A DNA stretch of 10,852 bases from Gammaproteobacteria bacterium. Its GTDB lineage: Bacteria > Pseudomonadota > Gammaproteobacteria > HK1. Where the stretch lies: the NCBI GenBank assembly GCA_022822245.1, contig JAJECB010000319.1, positions 1 to 10,852 on the forward strand, written 5' to 3'. The notes beneath the pieces were generated by a model that searched no databases, was not told where the DNA came from, and saw only the letters and a program-made list of their open reading frames with translations. Shown piece by piece: positions 6,611 through 10,852 of the stretch (position 1 is the stretch's first letter; each line of letters starts with the position of its first letter). The position numbers and the translations under genes are program-made.

Positions 6611-6859
6611 CTTGACTCCCTTCCGTTCCCCCGTCGAGGCGGGAATGCAGAAGGGTATCAACGTTCATTGGCCGGAACAGGGGAAGTGGAGTGCGTGATT
6701 CCGGGCTGAGACGAGCCGGAAGGCGGTCGAGAGCAGGGCGTCATCAGGAGATGATCAGGACGCTCAACAGCCGCCGAGCACGACTGTCGAGCCGTTCCGC
6801 GCTTGCCCGGATAGGAAGAGATTCGGGTGCTGCCAACGAACGGGCATCACCGTGGCCTG

Positions 6860-9211
6860 CTACTCGAGTCCCAGTTCGCGACGGAGATCCGAGAAGTCGA
6901 ACGCGGGGCCGGGCGCCCGCTGCTCGTGGTTCTCCATCTCCTTCAGGAGGTTGTCGACAACGGTGCGTCCGTCGGCGGTGCGTACCGCCTCGCGCGCGGT
7001 CATCCCGTCGAGGGCGGGGAGAGGATGGTCGGGCCAGTCCGCATAGTGTTGGCACTTGAGTTCGTGGAGGACCTCGTCCGGGATGGGCGGTGCGGACGTG
7101 GTGTCGGGGGAAGGGAGCGGAGCGGCGTCTGACGTCGGGTCCGCGTGCTCGCGGGCGCGGTGACGGATGCCGTCTCCGCACGCCGCCTCGATGCGCGCGC
7201 GCAGCGTATCGGCTCGCTCGCGCGAGTTCGTCTGCACCCGGAGCGCGTCGTCGGCGAGCCAGACGAAGCCGATGACGGTCCGCTGCCGGTCTTCCGGCCG
7301 CCCGTCCTCGGCCCGGAAGAAGACGAACGCGGGAGCGCCGTCGCCCTCGCCTTCGTCGCTGCCCGCAATCGGATCCACCCCTTCCATCGCCGCGAGTCCC
7401 GCCGCCACGTCCTCCGCCGCCCCGGGCTCGAGCCGGAAGTGGTCGGTGGTGAGCAGCAGGACATCCCCGTCGCTGTTCCGGAGGTCCGGCGGCACCGAAG
7501 TCCGCTCGTCGAGCCAGTCCACCGCCTCCTCCCAGCGACGGATCAAGTAGCGACCGAAGGCTTCGTCCCGCAGCCGATCGACGGGAACCTGGCGCCGGCG
7601 GCGGAGCCGTCCGCGCGCCCGCCGCACGACCTCCGCCGCATCCCAGGGAGGAAGCGGGTTCGGATGCAACCCGCACAGGAACGAGCCTCTCGCGTGATCG
7701 ACGACGCGCCCGAGCACCGCATCGCGGAGCACGAGCGTCTTCGATCCCTCGCTCTCGTGCACGAACCGTTCCTCGCCGGAGAGGAGGTCGCGCAGTGTCA
7801 AGCTCGCCCCCGGATCGACCGCGATGACTTCCCATATCGAGAGCCATGCAGTCCGTTGCGCTTCGAGCCACTCCGCCTCGGTGGGGGACAAGCTCCGGGG
7901 TGGGGACCGCAGATACGCTTCGAGTACCGTCGTCCGGCCCACGCGATAGTGGTATACCGACCAGGGGGCCGTGAGCTGCACCGCGCCGGGCGGATCCTCG
8001 AAGTCGCGGACGAAGCCCAACCACTCGTCGCCAAACCGCTCGAAGGCGAAGTCTTCCAGCTCCGTGACGAGCGCATGGTCGAGCGCGTGGACAGGATGGG
8101 GCCGGCCTTCCCCGGCCGAATCCGGGCCGAGTTCGGTGACCTCGTCACCGTTCCCGTCGAGGGGAAACAGGCCGGCGGGGGCGGTGAGGCGCACTTCGAC
8201 GCCGTCGAGGACGGTGTACGACTCACATACCGGGTCGATTTCTTCGGCCTCGTAGAGGTCCCGGTGCGCGGCGAAGAAACGGGACAACGCCGCCGCCGCC
8301 GCCGCCGCGATTTCGAGATCGCGCGGCCGGGTGGGGTACGGCGTGCCGTCATGGTCGAAGCGCGCGACGTGCGGATAGGCGTTCGCGGCGGCGACCGGCC
8401 AGCCGTGCGCCGCCACCTCCCGGCGCATCGAAGCCGGAAGGTCCGCGCCCCGCTCGAAACCGAGCGAGAGCCAGGAGGTTCCGAAGTCGAGCCGCGCGCC
8501 TTCCGGCCGGCTCGATGATTCCGCCAACGCCGCGAAGGCCAGGTAGCCCGCGAAGGAGGGAAAGATGAGGACGCCGAAGCTCTCGCCGAGATTTCCGATG
8601 ATGGTGAGGCAGGCCCCCGCGACTTCATGTTCGGGGATGTCCAGCCGAAGCACCTGGTCGTCCGTCGCCACCGTCCAGGGCGCGGCCTGATGGAGGGATT
8701 CCGCCGCCGCGAAGAGAGCCGCGACTGTTTCGGGCGGAACACGTCCGTTTTCGAGGTAGCTCGGGGACTGACCCTTACCGGCGGGAGGCGCGGGAAACGA
8801 TTCGGCCATGGACTCCAGGACTTCGTCCAGCTCCGGGGTGGGGGCAACCCGGATCGGGATGCGGTTGCCGACCGCGGCGCGTATCTCGGCCGCGAAGGAT
8901 CGATCCGCCACGCGGATCGCGCTCGGCCGGCGCCTCGGCCCGATGAGAGGTCGCTCCATCGCCTCCAGCAGCGTTCGGGCCAGGATGCCTTCCGTTTCCC
9001 CGGGGACGGGCAGTGCGTGGCCGACGATGAGACCCTGCGAGTCCATCCAGACGACGAGCTCCGGGCGAAACGGCTCCTCCTCGGGATCGTCGACGAAGAA
9101 CGGCGGCAACAACCGGCCGCCGATCCACTCGTCGCGGCGCCCGCCGCCGTGCCCGCGGGTCGAGGACTTGCGTTTGCGCTTCCCGCTCTTGCGGGACCGG
9201 CTTCGCGGCAT
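6860..9211 (-). CDS. Large uncharacterised protein with DUF6930/DUF7309-like regions and an MbcA/ParS/Xre-like C-terminus
   Basis: The protein has 783 residues from ATG 9211. Residues 1-25 are Arg/Lys/Ser-rich. Residues about 40-150 (from PELVVWMDSQGLIVGHALP to PTPELDEVLESM) resemble DUF6930. Residues about 160-310, with APWTVATDDQVLRLDIPEHE and CLTIIGNLGESFGVLIFPS, resemble DUF7309. These two names are from memory and moderate in confidence. A middle part (about 330-640) is unassigned. The last 75 residues, including HYADWPDHPLPALDGMTAREAVRT and FDFSDLRRELGL, match the C-terminal element seen in many SEC-C and DUF2384 (MbcA/ParS/Xre toxin-binding) proteins. No SEC-C cysteines, signal peptide or membrane helix is visible. 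A seven-Ala run (EIAAAAAAAL) is encoded by a GCC repeat. GTGAGG, 11 nt before the ATG, is a weak ribosome site. The stop is TAG at 6862-6860. Function unknown, probably cytoplasmic. Confidence 0.75.
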   Translation of the reverse strand: MPRSRSRKSGKRKRKSSTRGHGGGRRDEWIGGRLLPPFFVDDPEEEPFRPELVVWMDSQGLIVGHALPVPGETEGILARTLLEAMERPLIGPRRRPSAIRVADRSFAAEIRAAVGNRIPIRVAPTPELDEVLESMAESFPAPPAGKGQSPSYLENGRVPPETVAALFAAAESLHQAAPWTVATDDQVLRLDIPEHEVAGACLTIIGNLGESFGVLIFPSFAGYLAFAALAESSSRPEGARLDFGTSWLSLGFERGADLPASMRREVAAHGWPVAAANAYPHVARFDHDGTPYPTRPRDLEIAAAAAAALSRFFAAHRDLYEAEEIDPVCESYTVLDGVEVRLTAPAGLFPLDGNGDEVTELGPDSAGEGRPHPVHALDHALVTELEDFAFERFGDEWLGFVRDFEDPPGAVQLTAPWSVYHYRVGRTTVLEAYLRSPPRSLSPTEAEWLEAQRTAWLSIWEVIAVDPGASLTLRDLLSGEERFVHESEGSKTLVLRDAVLGRVVDHARGSFLCGLHPNPLPPWDAAEVVRRARGRLRRRRQVPVDRLRDEAFGRYLIRRWEEAVDWLDERTSVPPDLRNSDGDVLLLTTDHFRLEPGAAEDVAAGLAAMEGVDPIAGSDEGEGDGAPAFVFFRAEDGRPEDRQRTVIGFVWLADDALRVQTNSRERADTLRARIEAACGDGIRHRAREHADPTSDAAPLPSPDTTSAPPIPDEVLHELKCQHYADWPDHPLPALDGMTAREAVRTADGRTVVDNLLKEMENHEQRAPGPAFDFSDLRRELGLE
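8289..8309 (-). repeat. GCC trinucleotide run inside the 783-residue gene
   Basis: Six to seven consecutive GCC/CGC triplets encode a run of seven alanines. The repeat is in frame, so slippage would change the Ala count without breaking the gene. Confidence 0.6.
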
Positions 9212-9383
9212 TGGATCGGGGCCTCACCGTGAACGAAGGAGGGGGAGCGTCCGCGCTTCCTGGCAGCGACGGAGTGCGAGTCGGCACCGAGGACAGTCCG
9301 CGGACGACGCACCCGACAGCTTACCGGACGCCCGCCCCCCGGTGGGGAGCGGGCTGGGCGCGGCCGACTGACCCGGCTGTAGC

Positions 9384-9398
9384 GGCCGGCTCCCGGCC
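9384..9398. repeat. GC-rich hairpin GGCCGG-CTC-CCGGCC
   Basis: Perfect 6-bp arms around a 3-nt loop sit in the gene-free stretch about 75 nt left of the REP-like palindrome. The hairpin could be an extragenic palindrome or a structured untranslated region. No T-run follows. Confidence 0.4.
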
Positions 9399-9472
9399 TG
9401 CCCGGACGTGCCCCGTTCACGCAATCGGGCCAAGAAACGCACCAGATTCGAATGACGCTCTGCGAATCAGGT

Positions 9473-9502
9473 AGGTCGGATTGGCGAAGCGTAATCCGAC
9501 CT
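9473..9502. repeat. REP-like extragenic palindrome (GTCGGATT...AATCCGAC type)
   Basis: AGGTCGGATT (9473-9482) and AATCCGACCT (9493-9502) are perfect 10-bp inverted arms around a 10-nt loop GGCGAAGCGT. This is very close to a short interspersed palindrome I recall from many proteobacterial genomes, GTAGGTCGGATTAGCGAAGC continuing to TAATCCGAC, with one base different in the loop. Such elements are usually extragenic and multicopy. Copy number cannot be judged from this window, which holds only one. Confidence 0.7.
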
Positions 9503-9845
9503 GCGGCTCTTCGCACTCGTCGTGGATGGGGTGCGATAGCGTGAACCCGAACCACGCCCCGATTGGGTACGAACGTCATGTTGCGTCGCCGTCACGGATG
9601 CGCGACCTCCGCTTCCGGACTCCCCGCACCGGGACATGCCGGACGACCGGGCGGCGGCTTCCAAGTTGCGTACACTTCGGACGTGCCCGCGATGGCGCGT
9701 CAGGTCTCTTCGGAACGGATGAGAAATGAGACGAATCCAGCGGCACGGGCGCACCGTTCGCAAGGCCACGCCGGACGCAGCGGCTACCGCGGGCATTCCG
9801 AATCCCGTTTCCTTGGAATCGGCGGGTGAAGGGGAAGGGAACCCG

Positions 9846-9860
9846 TTCGTCGGGGACGAA
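9846..9860 (+). repeat. Hairpin TTCGTC-GGG-GACGAA upstream of cysG
   Basis: Perfect 6-bp arms and a 3-nt loop lie about 70 nt before the cysG start. It may be part of the cysG leader or an extragenic hairpin. Confidence 0.35.
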
Positions 9861-9891
9861 ACTGGTCATTACGCGGAGCCGTGAGCATACC

Positions 9892-9920
9892 CCTCGCGGG
9901 GGCCGGGCAGCGAAGCGAGG
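9892..9920 (+). promoter_or_regulatory. Possible leader hairpin covering the cysG ribosome site
   Basis: CCTCGC (9892-9897) can pair with GCGAGG (9915-9920). The right arm contains GAGG (9917-9920), the only Shine-Dalgarno candidate for the TTG start at 9930. If this forms in the mRNA, it would limit cysG initiation. The stem is only 6 bp with a 17-nt loop, so this is tentative. Confidence 0.25.
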
Positions 9921-9929
9921 TAGGTCGAG

Positions 9930-10852
9930 TTGGAGCAGCTTCCCGTCTTCCTGAACCTGCGCGGCTGGCCGTGCCTGGTGGTCGGGGCCGGGCAGGTCGG
10001 GGCCGGGAAGGCCGAGCTGCTCGCCGCGGCGGGCGGGCGGGTACGCCTGGTCGCCCCCGAGGCGTGCGCGTCCGCCGCGGACCTCGCGCGCGACGGGCTG
10101 GTGGCGCTGAGGCGCGGGCGGTTCGAGGAATCCGACCTCGCGGGCGCGCGGCTCGTCATCGCGGCGACCGACGACCGCGACCTCAACCGGTGGATCGTGG
10201 AGCTCGCCGAGGCGCGCGGCATCCTCGCGAACAGCGCGTCGGACGCCCGGAGCGGGCACTTCTCGATGCCCGCCATCGTCGATCGCTCCCCGGTCCTCGC
10301 GGCGGTCGCGACGGGCGGGGCCTCCCCTTCGCTCGCCCGCTACGTCCGGGCCCGGCTCGAGACCCTCATTCCGCGGTCCTTCGGGCGGCTCGCGGAGCTC
10401 GCGCGCGATGCCCGCCCCGAGGTCAACGCCCGCCTCCCCCGGGTCTCGGACCGGCGGGCGTTCTGGGACCGGGTGTTCGAGGGGCCGATCGCGGAGATGG
10501 CGTTCGCGGGCCGGATGGAGGAGGCGCGCGCCGCGCTCGCGGCCGCCCTCGAAGCGGAGGACGGCGGGCGCGACCCGACCGGGGAGGTGTACCTCGTCGG
10601 GGCCGGCCCGGGCGACCCGGACCTCCTCACCTTCCGGGCGATGCGCCTCATGCAGCAGGCCGACGTGGTGGTGCACGATCGCCTCGTGTCGCCGGGCGTG
10701 CTCGCCCTCGTGCGCCGGGACGCGGAGAAGATCTACGCGGGGAAGCGCCGCGCCGAGCACGCGATCCACCAGCCCGACATCAACCGCCTTCTCGTCCGAC
10801 TCGCCCGCGAGGGCCGGCGGGTGCTGCGCCTGAAGGGCGGCGACCCCTTCGT
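9930..10852 (+). CDS. cysG: Siroheme synthase CysG (partial, runs off the right edge)
   Basis: The 307 visible residues match trifunctional CysG, which methylates uroporphyrinogen III to precorrin-2, oxidises it with NAD+ and inserts iron to give siroheme for sulfite and nitrite reductases. The start is TTG 9930: a TAG lies in frame at 9921-9923, GAGG is 9 nt upstream, and the product begins MEQLPVFLNLRGWPCLVVGAG, matching E. coli at residue 1. The N-terminal domain (about 1-205) has the NAD-binding GAGQVGAGKA (19-28), IAATDDRDLN (77-86) and FSMPAIVDRSP (111-121). The methyltransferase domain begins at GEVYLVGAGPGDPDLLT and keeps HDRLVS and AGKR, which hold the Asp and Lys equivalent to E. 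coli Asp248 and Lys270. Oddities: Ser104 stands where E. coli/Salmonella have catalytic Asp104, with Asp at 105, and Thr128 replaces the phosphorylated Ser128. Confidence 0.95.
   Translation, partial: MEQLPVFLNLRGWPCLVVGAGQVGAGKAELLAAAGGRVRLVAPEACASAADLARDGLVALRRGRFEESDLAGARLVIAATDDRDLNRWIVELAEARGILANSASDARSGHFSMPAIVDRSPVLAAVATGGASPSLARYVRARLETLIPRSFGRLAELARDARPEVNARLPRVSDRRAFWDRVFEGPIAEMAFAGRMEEARAALAAALEAEDGGRDPTGEVYLVGAGPGDPDLLTFRAMRLMQQADVVVHDRLVSPGVLALVRRDAEKIYAGKRRAEHAIHQPDINRLLVRLAREGRRVLRLKGGDPF

Larger units (their letters stand above)
9212..9929. other. Gene-free stretch of about 700 bp between divergent genes
   Basis: I see no credible coding region here. The open frames on both strands are Arg/Pro/Ser/Gly-rich without motifs, and third-position bias is lost. 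The stretch must contain the divergent promoters of the 783-residue gene (leftward) and cysG (rightward); neither is obvious. It holds several inverted repeats: 9384-9398, 9473-9502, 9846-9860 and 9892-9920. One frame on the minus strand ends SDYASPIRPT, which is simply a read-through of the REP-like palindrome. Confidence 0.6.

Noticed and set aside
6738..6763. Inverted repeat TCATC-AGGA-GATGA with outer GCG/CGC between two minus-strand genes
   Set aside because: About 100 nt beyond the end of the upstream gene, short arms, a bulge and no T-run on either strand; not enough for a terminator or operator call.
7145..8518. A 457-codon plus-strand open frame
   Set aside because: Shadow of the 783-residue minus-strand gene. 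The plus translation is Arg/Glu/Pro-rich without recognisable motifs, while the minus product shows domain-like segments.
9467..9829. Small open frames in the gap before cysG
   Set aside because: Compositionally random, and the minus one simply reads through the REP-like palindrome to give SDYASPIRPT. No ribosome site or motif supports either.
9576..10769. A 397-codon open frame on the minus strand
   Set aside because: Antisense of cysG, whose plus-strand product aligns clearly with known siroheme synthases.

Overview
The window is GC-rich bacterial DNA with strongly GC-biased third codon positions in its housekeeping-type genes. At the right edge is a fused siroheme synthase (CysG). That fusion is typical of gamma- and some betaproteobacteria, so I infer an environmental proteobacterium, probably a gammaproteobacterium. 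No rRNA, tRNA, transposase, integrase or CRISPR array is visible.

Layout. Positions 3-113 hold the last codons of an unrecognised plus-strand gene. From about 632 leftward runs a minus-strand frame, largely hidden because it has no ATG. It encodes a convincing small protein domain with a CPKEV motif and a HGYPVGW motif, and it has no stop before the window edge. Next comes a dense plus-strand accessory block: a FitA/FitB-type (RHH antitoxin / PIN toxin) pair, a HEAT-like helical-repeat protein 24 nt downstream, then a PrlF/YhaV-type antitoxin-toxin pair with its own promoter and an operator-like palindrome. A large FAD-dependent oxidoreductase/GcvT fusion of the dimethylglycine/sarcosine dehydrogenase type follows (3373-5799). 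Two minus-strand genes come next, a Uma2-family (DUF820) protein and a 783-residue protein of poorly characterised domains. A roughly 700-bp gene-free stretch holds a REP-like palindrome and other hairpins. cysG starts at a TTG (9930) and runs off the right edge.

How the genes fit together. Positions 1-3329 look like an accessory island: two type II toxin-antitoxin modules separated by a repeat protein, next to an orphan gene. The HEAT-like protein carries QLDLF near its N-terminus, an exact match to the bacterial sliding-clamp (DnaN) binding consensus, and it is probably co-transcribed with the FitAB-like pair. This is the best candidate for something undescribed. The oxidoreductase would feed one-carbon units from N-methylated glycines into folate. 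CysG would make siroheme, but it has Ser where the E. coli/Salmonella enzyme has the catalytic Asp104. Family assignments come from recognised motifs and remembered homologues; no database search was run.
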